Assembly: GCF_014904705.1 (NCBI RefSeq)
Contig: NZ_JACZCQ010000001.1
Span: 496,001-560,000 of the forward strand
Reading direction: 5' to 3'
DNA length: 64,000 nucleotides
DNA from: Nisaea sediminum
GTDB taxonomy: Bacteria > Pseudomonadota > Alphaproteobacteria > Thalassobaculales > Thalassobaculaceae
Shown here: positions 38,128 to 47,611 of the stretch, piece by piece
Position numbering within the stretch: position 1 is the stretch's first letter
Layout: the number at the start of each line of letters is the position of its first letter
Translations under genes and position numbers: made by a program
The notes under the pieces: model-generated
The model's input: only the letters and a program-made list of their open reading frames with translations
What the model was told of the DNA's origin: nothing
The model's database searches: none

Positions 38128-38852
38128 TCGGCTGGCTTCGCCTCGACCCAGCCCTTCGGTGTCAGCAGCTCGTAAGGCCGGTATTTCGTCTTGTAGGCCA
38201 TCTTGCGGCAGTCCGGGATCCAGTAGCCGAGATAGACATAGTCGAGCCCGCGTTCGGCTGCCCGCTGGATCATATCCAGCACCATGAAGGTGCCGAAGCC
38301 GCGCGTCGGATCTGCCGTGTCGAAATAGCTGTAGACGGCGGAGAGACCGTCCGCCTGCTCGTCCACCAGCATGATCGCCAAAAGCTTCTGGGCTTCGTCG
38401 CGGTACTCGATCAGATAGGTCTCGATCGGCGAACGCTCGATCATTTCCGCATAATCGGCAAAATCCATCATCGCCATCTCGCCGTCGCCGTGCCGGCCCT
38501 GCTGGTAGGCACGGAAGAGGGCATACTGTTCGCGCGTGGCGATGGCCTGGACCGGGCGCGCCGTCAGGTCCGCGTTGCGCTTCAGCAGCTTGCGGAAGGT
38601 GCGCGACCAGTGGAAATCGGCTGTTCGGACCCGAACCGGATGGCAGGCGTTGCAGCCGGGGCAGGCCGGTCGGTAAGTCAGGTGCTGGGTGCGGCGGAAC
38701 CCTGCCTTGGCCAGGGAGTCGTGCGCGTGCTGGCCCCGCCGGCTCGAAATGTCGGCGATCAGGCGTCGCTCCGTCTTGCCCGGCAGGTAGGGGCAGGGCA
38801 TCGGCAGCGTATGAAAGAACGCCAGCGGGCGGGCTCTGAGATTATTGAACAT
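38124..38852 (-). CDS. bpt: Aspartate/glutamate leucyltransferase (N-degron), 242 aa
   Basis: Adds leucine from Leu-tRNA to proteins with N-terminal Asp or Glu, marking them for ClpS/ClpAP. The YRPACPGCNACHPVRV block and the C-terminal YWIPDCRKMAYKTKYRP are the family hallmarks. An arginyltransferase (Ate) activity cannot be excluded from sequence alone. It is close to motB on the same strand (10 nt). Confidence 0.94.
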   Translation of the reverse strand: MFNNLRARPLAFFHTLPMPCPYLPGKTERRLIADISSRRGQHAHDSLAKAGFRRTQHLTYRPACPGCNACHPVRVRTADFHWSRTFRKLLKRNADLTARPVQAIATREQYALFRAYQQGRHGDGEMAMMDFADYAEMIERSPIETYLIEYRDEAQKLLAIMLVDEQADGLSAVYSYFDTADPTRGFGTFMVLDMIQRAAERGLDYVYLGYWIPDCRKMAYKTKYRPYELLTPKGWVEAKPAD

Positions 38853-38862
38853 CGGCTAAAGG

Positions 38863-39933
38863 TTAGCCTCCGGATCTGACCGGCGGAAGGGCCGAACCGT
38901 TATCGGGCAGAATTGTGGGCAGGGTGGTCTCGGTCGGCTGCACGGCCGGCTCCCGCTGTTGCTGGCCTGCCGCGGCGGCACTTGCGGCCTGATCGCTGAA
39001 GTCCGTCCTCAGCAGAACGATGCTGATCCGCCGGTTGCTGGGAGCGGTCGGGTCGTTCGGCTCGATCGGATCGGTGTCCGCCATGCCGACGACCTGGGCC
39101 ACGCGCTCCTGCGGGATGCCGTTGGCGATCAGGGCGCGGCGGCTGGAGAGCGCACGGTCGGCGGAAAGCTCCCAGTTGGTGTAGGTCGCACCCGGCGGGA
39201 ACGGCCGCGAGTCGGTATGGCCCGAGATCTTGATCTTGTTCGGAAGCTTCGAGATGATCTCGGAAACCTTGGCGAGCAGCTTGCGGGTCTGCTCGAACAT
39301 ATCGGCGCTACCGAGCGGGAAGAGGGCAGTCTTTTCCTGATCGAGCAGCTGGATACGGAGGCCTTCCGGAGACTGGTCGATCTGCAGACCGCCATCCTCG
39401 ACCATCTTCTTGACCTCGGGGTCTTCCGACTGTTCGATCGCCTGGCGCAGCATCTGTTCGGCCGCCTTGAACTGGGCCGCCTCGCGTTCCTCGAGCAGTT
39501 TTTCCAGATCCTCGGCGCTGATCAGGCCCTCGGCGTCGTCGTCGCTGCCAAGGCGGGATTCGATGTTCTCGGGATCGTCGGAGTCGGCATCGAGGCTCTC
39601 GGTCCGCTCCGCCTGGGGGCGGGCCACCTGCGGGGTCGAGATCATCGGCGGGGAGGAGGCGGATTTCAGTGCGCCCGGCACGGTGATCGAGGTGCCGCCG
39701 AGAACGCCGCCGGAACCGCTTCGCGTCGAACGCGAGATGGCAGTCGGGTCGAAATAGTTGGAAATGCCCATTTTCTGCTCTTCGGTGGTCGCGTTCAGCA
39801 ACCAGAGAAGCAGGAAGAAGGCCATCATCGCGGTCACGAAGTCGGCATAGGCCACCTTCCAGGCGCCGCCATGGTGTCCGCCATGGCCGCCCTTCTTGAC
39901 CTTCTTGATGACTATCGTGGCGTGGTTGTCCAA
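38863..39933 (-). CDS. motB: Flagellar motor stator protein MotB, 356 aa
   Basis: A stator component. A single membrane helix (about residues 30-46) carries the essential Asp31 (AYADFVTAMM), which supports proton coupling. An OmpA-like peptidoglycan-binding domain (about 195-310) contains ISGHTDSRP. The linker and tail are long and acidic. The start is TTG; no ATG gives the right N-terminus. It is transcribed after motA (82-nt gap). No other flagellar genes are in the window. Confidence 0.93.
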   Translation of the reverse strand: MDNHATIVIKKVKKGGHGGHHGGAWKVAYADFVTAMMAFFLLLWLLNATTEEQKMGISNYFDPTAISRSTRSGSGGVLGGTSITVPGALKSASSPPMISTPQVARPQAERTESLDADSDDPENIESRLGSDDDAEGLISAEDLEKLLEEREAAQFKAAEQMLRQAIEQSEDPEVKKMVEDGGLQIDQSPEGLRIQLLDQEKTALFPLGSADMFEQTRKLLAKVSEIISKLPNKIKISGHTDSRPFPPGATYTNWELSADRALSSRRALIANGIPQERVAQVVGMADTDPIEPNDPTAPSNRRISIVLLRTDFSDQAASAAAAGQQQREPAVQPTETTLPTILPDNGSALPPVRSGG

Positions 39934-40015
39934 GCTCTCGTATTCCCGATTGGCAGGCGACCGGCATTACGCCAGGCCGCTCTGATTGCGTTCTGCATGC
40001 CCATATCGGTCTGTT

Positions 40016-40876
40016 TTAGACCGGCGGCAAGGCTGCGACAGCCTCCTCGACTTCGAAGAAGGACGGACGGTCCTTGGACATCAGGGTCTTGCGGGCGAAT
40101 TCGACCGACACGGCCGGGGCATAACCGGAGACGTGGGCAAGCAGCCCCGCCTTGATGCAGCCCATGTATTTCGAGTCGGCATTGAAGGTCTGCCCCATCG
40201 TTGCCGCCAGCGGGCTAACGAATCCGTAGGACAGGAGAATACCGAGAAAGGTTCCGACGAGCGCGCCGCCGATGAGCTTGCCGAGCACTTCGGGCGGTTC
40301 GGTGATCGAACTCATGGTCTTGATCACACCGAGCACCGCCGCGACGATGCCGAGCGCCGGGAAGCCGTCGCCCATGGTCTGGAACGCTCCCATGACCGCC
40401 GCATCCTCAGAGTGGTGGGTCTCCAGTTCCTCGTCGAGCAGGTCGGCAAGTTCGTGCGGGTTGTCGGTACCGAGCGTCATCATCCGCAGATAGTCGCAGA
40501 GGAACTCGAGCGCGTGATGGTCGGAGGAAAACTTTGGAAAGGCCTGGAAGAGCGAACTCTCCTCCGGTCTCTCGATATGGGATTCGATCGCGAGCATGCC
40601 CTTTGTCTTCGCGAGCTTGAAGATCGCGTACATCAGGCTGAGCAGTTCGAGGTAATCGTCCTTGTTGTATTTAGGGCCTTTGAGCGCGGCACTGAACCCG
40701 CGCCCGGCCTGGCCCAGCACATGTTTCGGGTTGGCGACGATGAACGCACCGACACCCGCGCCGCCAATGATGACGAGTTCGAACGGCTGCCAGAGCGGGC
40801 CGAGCTTGCCGCCCATGGCCATGTAGCCGCCGATGACGCAGGCGGTGACGACAATCCATCCGATGATCACCAGCAT
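40016..40876 (-). CDS. motA: Flagellar motor stator protein MotA, 286 aa
   Basis: The proton-channel-forming stator subunit with four membrane helices (two near the N-terminus, two near about 170-225). The cytoplasmic loop LAKTKGMLAIESHIERPEES holds the charged residues that contact FliG. It is the upstream gene of motAB, and the ATG start is unambiguous. The divergent 203-nt region to the flavin reductase gene is AT-rich and probably contains both promoters. Confidence 0.95.
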   Translation of the reverse strand: MLVIIGWIVVTACVIGGYMAMGGKLGPLWQPFELVIIGGAGVGAFIVANPKHVLGQAGRGFSAALKGPKYNKDDYLELLSLMYAIFKLAKTKGMLAIESHIERPEESSLFQAFPKFSSDHHALEFLCDYLRMMTLGTDNPHELADLLDEELETHHSEDAAVMGAFQTMGDGFPALGIVAAVLGVIKTMSSITEPPEVLGKLIGGALVGTFLGILLSYGFVSPLAATMGQTFNADSKYMGCIKAGLLAHVSGYAPAVSVEFARKTLMSKDRPSFFEVEEAVAALPPV

Positions 40877-41079
40877 CTGATTCTCCGCGCGGTTACGTTG
40901 CCTGAACGTATATCGAGAAACACCAACGCATAATATCTCTCAAATTTCGGTATTTTGTAAACATCAAGGGGTAAACATTTGATTTACGGTACGGATTGCG
41001 CAATGTCACCACATGGGAGTCGCGCGGCTACGGGGAACCGCTGGCGCCGCAATGCACAGTACCGGGAACGGGGACCGCA

Positions 41080-41556
41080 ATGTCCATAAGCGCCGAACAG
41101 TTCCGCGACGTCATGGGACGATTTGCCAGCGGCGTCACCGTCGTGACTACGGCGGGCGACGGCGGATATGCCGGGTTTACCGCAAGTTCCTTTTCCTCGG
41201 TCTCGCTCGATCCACCGCTTGTGCTGGTCTGTCTTGGCCGTGACGCCGCCTGCCACGAAGCGTTCGTCAGCGGTACAGGCTTTGCCGTGAACATCCTTTC
41301 GGCGAGCCAGGCGGATCTTTCCGTCCGCTTCAGCTCCGAGGTTGGTGACCGGTTCGAGGGCGTGCCCTACAAGACCTGGGTGACCGGTGCGCCTGTCCTC
41401 GATGGTGTGCTTGCCGCGATCGATTGCCGTCTGCGTGCGGTGCATGACGGCGGCGATCACTCGATCCTGGTTGGACGGGTAGAGCGCCTCGGTCCAGTCG
41501 CCGCGGACGCCGAGCCGCTGCTCTATTACAGAGGGGCCTACCAGACCCTCGGCTAG
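41080..41556 (+). CDS. Flavin reductase-like protein, 158 aa
   Basis: An FMN-binding split-barrel (RutF/HpaC-like) reductase that usually supplies reduced FMN to a two-component monooxygenase. MGRFASGVTVVTT and TASSFSSVSLDPPLVLVCL are typical. The ATG at 41080 follows GGGGA and gives the family length. No partner monooxygenase lies nearby. It converges on ilvA with a 2-nt gap. Confidence 0.9.
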   Translation: MSISAEQFRDVMGRFASGVTVVTTAGDGGYAGFTASSFSSVSLDPPLVLVCLGRDAACHEAFVSGTGFAVNILSASQADLSVRFSSEVGDRFEGVPYKTWVTGAPVLDGVLAAIDCRLRAVHDGGDHSILVGRVERLGPVAADAEPLLYYRGAYQTLG

Positions 41557-41558
41557 AG

Positions 41559-42797
41559 TCAGAGCGGTGCCTGTTCCATCGCCATGTTGCTCATCACCCG
41601 GGTTTTCAACCCGGCGGCATTCAGCGCGGCGACGATTTCCAGCACATGGTCCGGATTGCGGGTCTCGATCAGCACTTCCAGCTCGGCCTTCTTGATCGGC
41701 ACGTCCTGGAACATGCGCTGATGGTGGACCTCGACGATGTTCGCTTTCGCCTCGCCGATCACGCCGGCGACCCGGGCGAGGGTGCCCGGCTGGTCCGAGA
41801 TGTCGATGCGCAGTCGGGCAAGGCGGCCGTGGCGTGAGAGGCCGCGCAGCAGAACCGTCGCCAACATCCGCTGATCGATGTTCCCGCCGCAGATGACCGT
41901 CCCGACCTTGCGTCCCCGGAAGCGTTCCGGCGCCTTCAAAATGGCCGCGATCCCGGCAGCGCCCGCGCCCTCGGCGACGAGGTTCTGGTGTTCGGCGCAG
42001 CCGTTCACCGCACGTTCGATCTCCACCTCGCCGACAAGGATGATATCCTCGACGAGGGCACGGCAGATCTCGGTCGTCAGTTTCCCGGGGGTCTTCACCG
42101 CGATGCCCTCGGCCAGGGTCTCGCCGCCGGAGCTCGGCGGCAGGCCGCGCAGGGCCTCGTACATCGAGGGAAACTGTTCCGTCTGCACGCCGACGATCTC
42201 GATCCCGGGATTGAAATGCTTGGCCGCGACGGCGATACCGGAGATCAGGCCGCCGCCGCCGATCGGCACCACGAGTGTGTCGAGATCCGGCATGTCGCGC
42301 ATCAGCTCGAGCCCGGCGGTGCCCTGTCCGGCGATGATGAGGGGATCGTCATAGGGATGGATCAGGATATAGCCGTGTTCGGTAATCAGTTCCTCGACCT
42401 TTTCGCGGCTTTCGGCGAGCGTTGCGCCGTACTGCACGACGTTTGCGCCGAAATTGCGGGTCTTTTCCACCTTGGTGAAGGGCGTGGCGGCAGGCATCAC
42501 GATGGTCGAGCGGATGCCGAGCTGCGTGGCATGATAGGCGACGCCTTGGGCATGGTTGCCGGCCGACATGGCGATGACGCCGCGCGCGCGCTCCGCCTCT
42601 GAAAGGCTCGCGAGCTTCACATAGGCGCCGCGGGCCTTGAAGGAGCCGGTGCGCTGCAGGTTCTCCAGTTTCAGCGAGAGGTCGACGCCGAGCGCGTCGC
42701 CAAGGGCAGGAGCCGCGATCGCCGGTGTCCGCAGGATTTTTCCTGAAAGGCTTTCCGCCGCTTTTTCAATGTCTTCGAAGGAGACGGGTAGGCCCAT
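41559..42797 (-). CDS. ilvA: Threonine ammonia-lyase with ACT domain, 412 aa
   Basis: Converts threonine to 2-oxobutanoate. The PLP lysine is in RTGSFKARG (K54); SAGNHAQG and the glycine loop PIGGGGLISG follow. A C-terminal regulatory ACT domain (about residues 325-405, with RIDISDQPGTLARVAGV) suggests feedback control. The length fits the short ACT-type IlvA/TdcB. This is the second threonine dehydratase-like enzyme in the window; the other, without ACT, is at 18,950. Confidence 0.94.
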   Translation of the reverse strand: MGLPVSFEDIEKAAESLSGKILRTPAIAAPALGDALGVDLSLKLENLQRTGSFKARGAYVKLASLSEAERARGVIAMSAGNHAQGVAYHATQLGIRSTIVMPAATPFTKVEKTRNFGANVVQYGATLAESREKVEELITEHGYILIHPYDDPLIIAGQGTAGLELMRDMPDLDTLVVPIGGGGLISGIAVAAKHFNPGIEIVGVQTEQFPSMYEALRGLPPSSGGETLAEGIAVKTPGKLTTEICRALVEDIILVGEVEIERAVNGCAEHQNLVAEGAGAAGIAAILKAPERFRGRKVGTVICGGNIDQRMLATVLLRGLSRHGRLARLRIDISDQPGTLARVAGVIGEAKANIVEVHHQRMFQDVPIKKAELEVLIETRNPDHVLEIVAALNAAGLKTRVMSNMAMEQAPL

Positions 42798-42995
42798 GTC
42801 GCTGCTCCTGATGGCGTGGCCCCGATCTTGCGTGCCGTTCGGACCACCGAGTCCTATTCACGTGACGCCGATTTGAATTCCCGCATTTGCTAGAGCATGC
42901 TAAGAGTCCGAGCAAGCGGGGAGGCGAGATTCAGCGCCGTTCACGGGAGAAGTAAGGGACTCACCGGGAACGCAGTGTTGTTGGAGGGACTAGAA

Positions 42996-43613
42996 ATGTC
43001 CTGCCTTGACCGTATTGTGATGCCTGCCGTGTTGAGCCTCGCGATCGGGGTATGGACGACTCCGTCCTTTTCCCAGGGAATGACGCCTGAGGCAGGCAAA
43101 CAGTCCCAGAGATCCTGGTATTTCCTTGGTGCCGAGACCGACCGCAACGGGCTGGTTGAGACCGATTCCGCATTCGAGTCCAATGCACGGGACCGCCGCG
43201 GCCTCGACGAATTCCGGGCCGGCGAGCGCTATACCTTTTCCTTCCGCTATTCGGATCTCGGCGCCCCGACGGGCCAGATAGGCCTCGGGCGTGGTCCTGA
43301 TCCGTATGGCAATGGCGATGTCCTCTCGATCTATTTTGATCACGCCTTCGATACTCTCGGGGACAGCGGCGTGCGCCCTCACATGATCGCGGGACTGGGA
43401 TTCGCCTACGGCACCGGGCTCGATCGACAGGACGAGATGTCGCCAGCCCTCGAACTCGGTTTCGGCGCGTCCTATTCGATCAACGAGAACTGGGATTTCT
43501 TCACCGAGTATCGCGCCTTTTATACCGGTCATGCGGAGCCACGGCTTCGCTCGCAGGATGACGTTTCCGGTTTCGCGCAGAACTTCATGCTTGGCGCGCG
43601 GCTGCGCTTCTGA
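42996..43613 (+). CDS. Outer-membrane beta-barrel protein, 205 aa
   Basis: An exported protein with a Sec signal peptide (about 26 residues, ending SFSQG) and a mature chain of alternating aromatic and polar strands ending in the C-terminal Phe (LGARLRF), typical of small outer-membrane barrels. The ATG follows GGAGGG, which fixes the start. It lacks the His-Ser pair of PagL lipid A deacylase, so I do not call that enzyme. Function unknown. It converges with the penicillin acylase gene. Confidence 0.82.
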   Translation: MSCLDRIVMPAVLSLAIGVWTTPSFSQGMTPEAGKQSQRSWYFLGAETDRNGLVETDSAFESNARDRRGLDEFRAGERYTFSFRYSDLGAPTGQIGLGRGPDPYGNGDVLSIYFDHAFDTLGDSGVRPHMIAGLGFAYGTGLDRQDEMSPALELGFGASYSINENWDFFTEYRAFYTGHAEPRLRSQDDVSGFAQNFMLGARLRF

Positions 43614-43624
43614 TCCGAGGGTCG

Positions 43625-46042
43625 CTATTCCGGCCTGAGGATCAGCGTCCGCCCGCCTTGGGACGGCGTTGGTCCCAGCGCGCGATATACGCCGTCCGCC
43701 CAGGGCGTTGCCAGATCCTGATAATGCTCCGAAAACGGATTGCCGGATTGCCCGAAGGCGATGCTGAAACCTGAGGCGTCTAGATCCGAGAGATCGTAGA
43801 CCGCGCGGAAACCGGCGCCGTGGACATGCGGAAAGCTGAAATCCCCGTCCGAGATCCTTTGGCTCGGGCTCCCCCGGTTGACCGAATAGTCGCCGCCGTC
43901 CGTCGCCGGACTTGCGCCGAGCAGATCGCGCAGGAGCGGGACGCGGGACCAGAGCAGATGCCGGAACTCGGCGGTATGTGTTTTCCCCCAAAGCCAGCCG
44001 GTTTGATCGGCCCCGAACTTCGCCGACAGACGGGCGACGGCCTCCTCCAGACTCTCGCGGAGCGCACTCTCGCAAGGTTCGACCACGTCGGTGCGAATAT
44101 CGTCGCACCATTCCGGTGCCTCTATCAGGACCGAGGCGAACATGTGCGGGCGCACCCGGCGGTACTCCCCGATCAGGTGCCCAAGCTCGTCGCCGAAGAT
44201 CTCCCGGTGTAGCAGCGACGTCCAGAGCGTGTAGATCGTCGCCTCGGGGCTGTTGCGATCCATGCGTCCGTCCCAGCTCCGGAGCCGTTCGACCGCTTCG
44301 GCGGCGGGCGCACCGAGTGCGGAAGGCTTCAGACGCGGAAGCAGCAGCCCCAGCATCAGCGGCATATCCAGGGATAGCGTGTCCATCTGCAGATCGCGCT
44401 GCATGCGCGGGCTGGCTTTCGGTTCCATCGTCTCGATCACGGAACGGATCCGCTCTGCACGGAACGGGGCCTCGAACTCGCGGCCGAGGTCGAGATCCGG
44501 GTCCCGCGGCGGGATCCGGTCATTGGCCTGGATAACGAAACCCTCTTCCGGGTTCAGGATCAGCGGCAGGCGGGACCGGTCGATCCAGCCGGCCCAGTCT
44601 CCGTCTGTGCCCGTCCCGTCCGCCGGCGTGAAACCGTCGCTTTCCAGCCGCTCCGGGATGCGGCCGGCGAGCATCAGGGCAATGTTCCCGTCCGTATCCG
44701 CGAGCGTGACGTTCTGCGCCGGACTGGAAAAATCGGAGAGAATATCCAGTGCGTCCGGAACCGACCTTGCGCTGGAGAGCGCGAGAAAGGCCTCCGCGGT
44801 CCTATCGTCGCCGGCGAAAGAGGGAGCGGCGAGGGCGAGGACCGCCTTGTCGTCGGTGCGAGCGGCCGGCGCCCAGATATCGGAGATGACCGGGCCGTGG
44901 CGGGTCGCGCGGAAAGTCTCTGTGATCTCCTTCGAGCCGATCCTGAAACGCTCTTCCCGTGTCTCGAAAGAGAGGGGACCGTCCGGCCCGAGATACCGCG
45001 CGGGATCGTCGGGGTCGATCTGCTCGATAAAGAGGTCCTGGCTGTCTGCATGCGGCGTCGTGAAGCCCCAGGCGATATGTCCGTTATGGCCGAGGACGAG
45101 GAACGGCACGCCGGGAACGGTTCCGCCCGCGCGCACCCCGTCCGGGGTCTCGATGCGGACGAGGTACCAGAGGTTCGGGTTGGTCAGCCGGAGATGCGGG
45201 TCGCTTGCGAGCAGCGGTTTGCCGCTTTCGGTCCGTGTGCCGGCGATGGCCCAGGCGTTCGAGGCGCCCTGCGGCGCGAGGGCGTCCGGCAGCGCGGCGG
45301 CGAAGCGGGCGGCGCGATCGAGCATGTCCGGGGCGATCAGGCCCTGCTTGATCCCGGTCTCGGGCTCCAGCAATTCGCCCGCCTGCTGGAAGAGAAAAGC
45401 GATCTGCTCGGGCCCGAGCCCGGCCTCGGCCATGCTCAGGCGCGTCAGTTCGTCCGGCCAGTTGCTGCCGAGCTGAAACGCCATGAGCTGCTGCCAGACG
45501 AGGCTGTCCGCCGGGCGCCAGGGCTCGGGTTCGTGGAAGAGGGCGACGAATTCCGGCGGTAGCGGGCCTTCGCGGGTGGCGAGATAGGCGTTCACCCCGT
45601 CCGCATAGCGGTCGAGGGCCACCTTCATTTCTGGCGAGGCGCGCTCGTAGACTGCCTCGGCGCGGCGGTAGAAGGCGAGACCGCGGGTGAAACGGTCGAA
45701 GGGAAAGACCTGCTCGCCGAGGGATTCCGAGAGGTTTCCGACGATTTCCGCGAAGCGACCGGCGCCGATGCGCCGCATCGACTCCATTTGCCAGAGCCGG
45801 TCCTGGGCATGGGCGAAGCCGAGGGCAAAAAATCCGTCCTCGAGTGAACCTGCACGGATCAGCGGCACGCCGGCATCGTCACGGTGGATCTCGACCGGTC
45901 CCGCGAGACCGGAGAGGCGCTTTTCCCCCTCAATCTGCGGCACCGAGCCGCCGAGCCAGACCAGCAGTCCGGCGGCCGCGAAATTGACACCGAGGACCGC
46001 GAGGACGAAGCCGACGGCCAGACGTTTACCCCATCCCGGCAT
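43625..46042 (-). CDS. Penicillin acylase family (Ntn) hydrolase, 805 aa
   Basis: An N-terminal-nucleophile hydrolase made as a precursor. An N-terminal hydrophobic segment (about residues 9-30) is followed by the alpha-chain region, then the autocatalytic site APQGASNAWA with Ser261 as the new N-terminal nucleophile, and the beta chain (about 545 aa). The substrate may be an acyl-homoserine lactone, an N-acyl amino acid or a beta-lactam side chain; the sequence does not tell. The SNAWA start of the beta chain suits the PvdQ/PAC type. It is convergent with the barrel gene. Confidence 0.9.
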   Translation of the reverse strand: MPGWGKRLAVGFVLAVLGVNFAAAGLLVWLGGSVPQIEGEKRLSGLAGPVEIHRDDAGVPLIRAGSLEDGFFALGFAHAQDRLWQMESMRRIGAGRFAEIVGNLSESLGEQVFPFDRFTRGLAFYRRAEAVYERASPEMKVALDRYADGVNAYLATREGPLPPEFVALFHEPEPWRPADSLVWQQLMAFQLGSNWPDELTRLSMAEAGLGPEQIAFLFQQAGELLEPETGIKQGLIAPDMLDRAARFAAALPDALAPQGASNAWAIAGTRTESGKPLLASDPHLRLTNPNLWYLVRIETPDGVRAGGTVPGVPFLVLGHNGHIAWGFTTPHADSQDLFIEQIDPDDPARYLGPDGPLSFETREERFRIGSKEITETFRATRHGPVISDIWAPAARTDDKAVLALAAPSFAGDDRTAEAFLALSSARSVPDALDILSDFSSPAQNVTLADTDGNIALMLAGRIPERLESDGFTPADGTGTDGDWAGWIDRSRLPLILNPEEGFVIQANDRIPPRDPDLDLGREFEAPFRAERIRSVIETMEPKASPRMQRDLQMDTLSLDMPLMLGLLLPRLKPSALGAPAAEAVERLRSWDGRMDRNSPEATIYTLWTSLLHREIFGDELGHLIGEYRRVRPHMFASVLIEAPEWCDDIRTDVVEPCESALRESLEEAVARLSAKFGADQTGWLWGKTHTAEFRHLLWSRVPLLRDLLGASPATDGGDYSVNRGSPSQRISDGDFSFPHVHGAGFRAVYDLSDLDASGFSIAFGQSGNPFSEHYQDLATPWADGVYRALGPTPSQGGRTLILRPE

Positions 46043-46081
46043 CGGCTTCCCCTCGGTCCCGGACGTGGATCGCCGAGGCGA

Positions 46082-47611
46082 TCAGGTCTTGTTGAAGATG
46101 ATGGTCTTCTTCTTGGTGAAATGCTCCAGCATCGCTTCCAGCGTGGCTTCCTTGCCGATGCCGGACTGCTTGATGCCGCCATAGGAGAGACCCGGCTGCA
46201 CCACGAGGTTCTGGTTCACCTGCACGAAGCCGGCTTCCAGCTTCTCGGTGAAATTCAGCGCGGCCTTAAGGTCGTTGGTCCAGACCGTCGCGGCCAGGCC
46301 GTAGTCGCTGTCGTTTGCGGCGGCCAGCACTTCCTCCTCGTCGGTCCATTTGAGGACACAGGTGACCGGGCCGAAGATCTCCTCGCGGGCGAGCTTGCTG
46401 TCGTTGGTCATGCCGAGGAAGACGACCGGACGGACGAAGAGGCCGTCCTTGAATTTCGGATCGGTCGGCATGGCGGAACATTCGACCGCTTCCGCGCCTT
46501 TCTCGCCCTTGCCGTGATCGATATAGGCCTTCACCTTGGCGAACTGCTCCGGCGAGATGATGGTGCCGATATCGGTCTTCTCGTCGAGTGGGTCGCCCAT
46601 CACCATGGCGTCGACCTTCTCGCGCAGCTTGGCGACGAATTCGTCATGCACGTCGGCATGGACGAACATGCGGCTCGCCGCGGTGCAGCTCTGGCCCTGG
46701 CGGGTGAAGCGCATGCCGGTCACGGCGCCGCCGATCGCCTTATCGATGTCGGCATCCTTCATGACGATCATCGGGCTCTTGCCGCCGAGCTCCAGCGTCA
46801 CCGGGATCAGCTTCTCGGCCGCGGTCTTGTAGACGATCTTGCCGGTCTCGACGGAGCCGGTGAAGGTCACCTTACCGACCTTCGGATGGGCGACCAGCGG
46901 GGCGCCGCATTCCGGGCCGAAGCCGGAGAGCATGTTGAAGCAGCCGGCCGGCAGCACCGAGGCGAGGATCTGGCAGACGCGCAGCACGGTCAGCGGCGCT
47001 TCCTCGGCGGACTTCACCACCACCGTATTGCCCGCGACCAGAGCTGGGGCGATCTTCAACGCCATCAGCAGCAGCGGCACGTTCCACGGAATGATCGCAC
47101 CGACCACGCCGATCGGCTCGCGCACGGTGATGGTGAGCATGTCCGGATGGTGCGGGACGGTCTCACCCTTCAGTTCGGAGGCGAGGCCGGCATGGAAAAG
47201 GAAGGCGTCGGCGAGGATCGAGGCCTCGACGCGGCTTTCCGTGCGCAGCGCCTTGCCGGTCTCGAGCGCGATCAGGCGTCCGAGTTCCTCGACATGGTCC
47301 ATCAGGACCTCGCCGCATTTGTGGATCAGCGCACCGCGGTCGCGGGCGCGCATCTTGCCCCAGCTCTTCTGCGCGGCGGCGGCATTCTCGACAGCCGCGT
47401 TCACGTCCTCGGCGTCGCCCTCGGCGCCGTAGCCGATGACGGTGCCGGTCGCCGGATCGATGACCTCGAAGCTCTTTCCGGATTGCGCCGGGACCAGCTT
47501 GCCGCCGATCAAGTGGCGGCCCGATAGCGCCTTCGCCAGCGCGTAGGGATCGGTGTTCGGAGTCAGCGGCGGTTCGCTCGAGAAATCGAGCTCGTTGCGC
47601 ATCAGGTTCAT
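46082..47611 (-). CDS. NAD(P)-dependent aldehyde dehydrogenase, 509 aa
   Basis: A soluble aldehyde dehydrogenase. The catalytic cysteine is C309 (GQSCTA), the general base is E274 (LELGGKSP), and the NAD-binding fold includes PWNVPLL and TGSVETGK. The length is slightly above 490-500. The ATG follows AAGGAG and overlaps the CoA transferase stop (ATGA), so the two are translationally coupled. The pair suggests oxidation of an aldehyde to an acid that is then handled as a CoA ester; the actual substrate is unknown. Confidence 0.92.
   Translation of the reverse strand: MNLMRNELDFSSEPPLTPNTDPYALAKALSGRHLIGGKLVPAQSGKSFEVIDPATGTVIGYGAEGDAEDVNAAVENAAAAQKSWGKMRARDRGALIHKCGEVLMDHVEELGRLIALETGKALRTESRVEASILADAFLFHAGLASELKGETVPHHPDMLTITVREPIGVVGAIIPWNVPLLLMALKIAPALVAGNTVVVKSAEEAPLTVLRVCQILASVLPAGCFNMLSGFGPECGAPLVAHPKVGKVTFTGSVETGKIVYKTAAEKLIPVTLELGGKSPMIVMKDADIDKAIGGAVTGMRFTRQGQSCTAASRMFVHADVHDEFVAKLREKVDAMVMGDPLDEKTDIGTIISPEQFAKVKAYIDHGKGEKGAEAVECSAMPTDPKFKDGLFVRPVVFLGMTNDSKLAREEIFGPVTCVLKWTDEEEVLAAANDSDYGLAATVWTNDLKAALNFTEKLEAGFVQVNQNLVVQPGLSYGGIKQSGIGKEATLEAMLEHFTKKKTIIFNKT

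Noticed and set aside
42996-43613. PagL lipid A deacylase
   Set aside because: The barrel protein lacks the expected His-Ser-Asn motif, so only the outer-membrane barrel call is kept.
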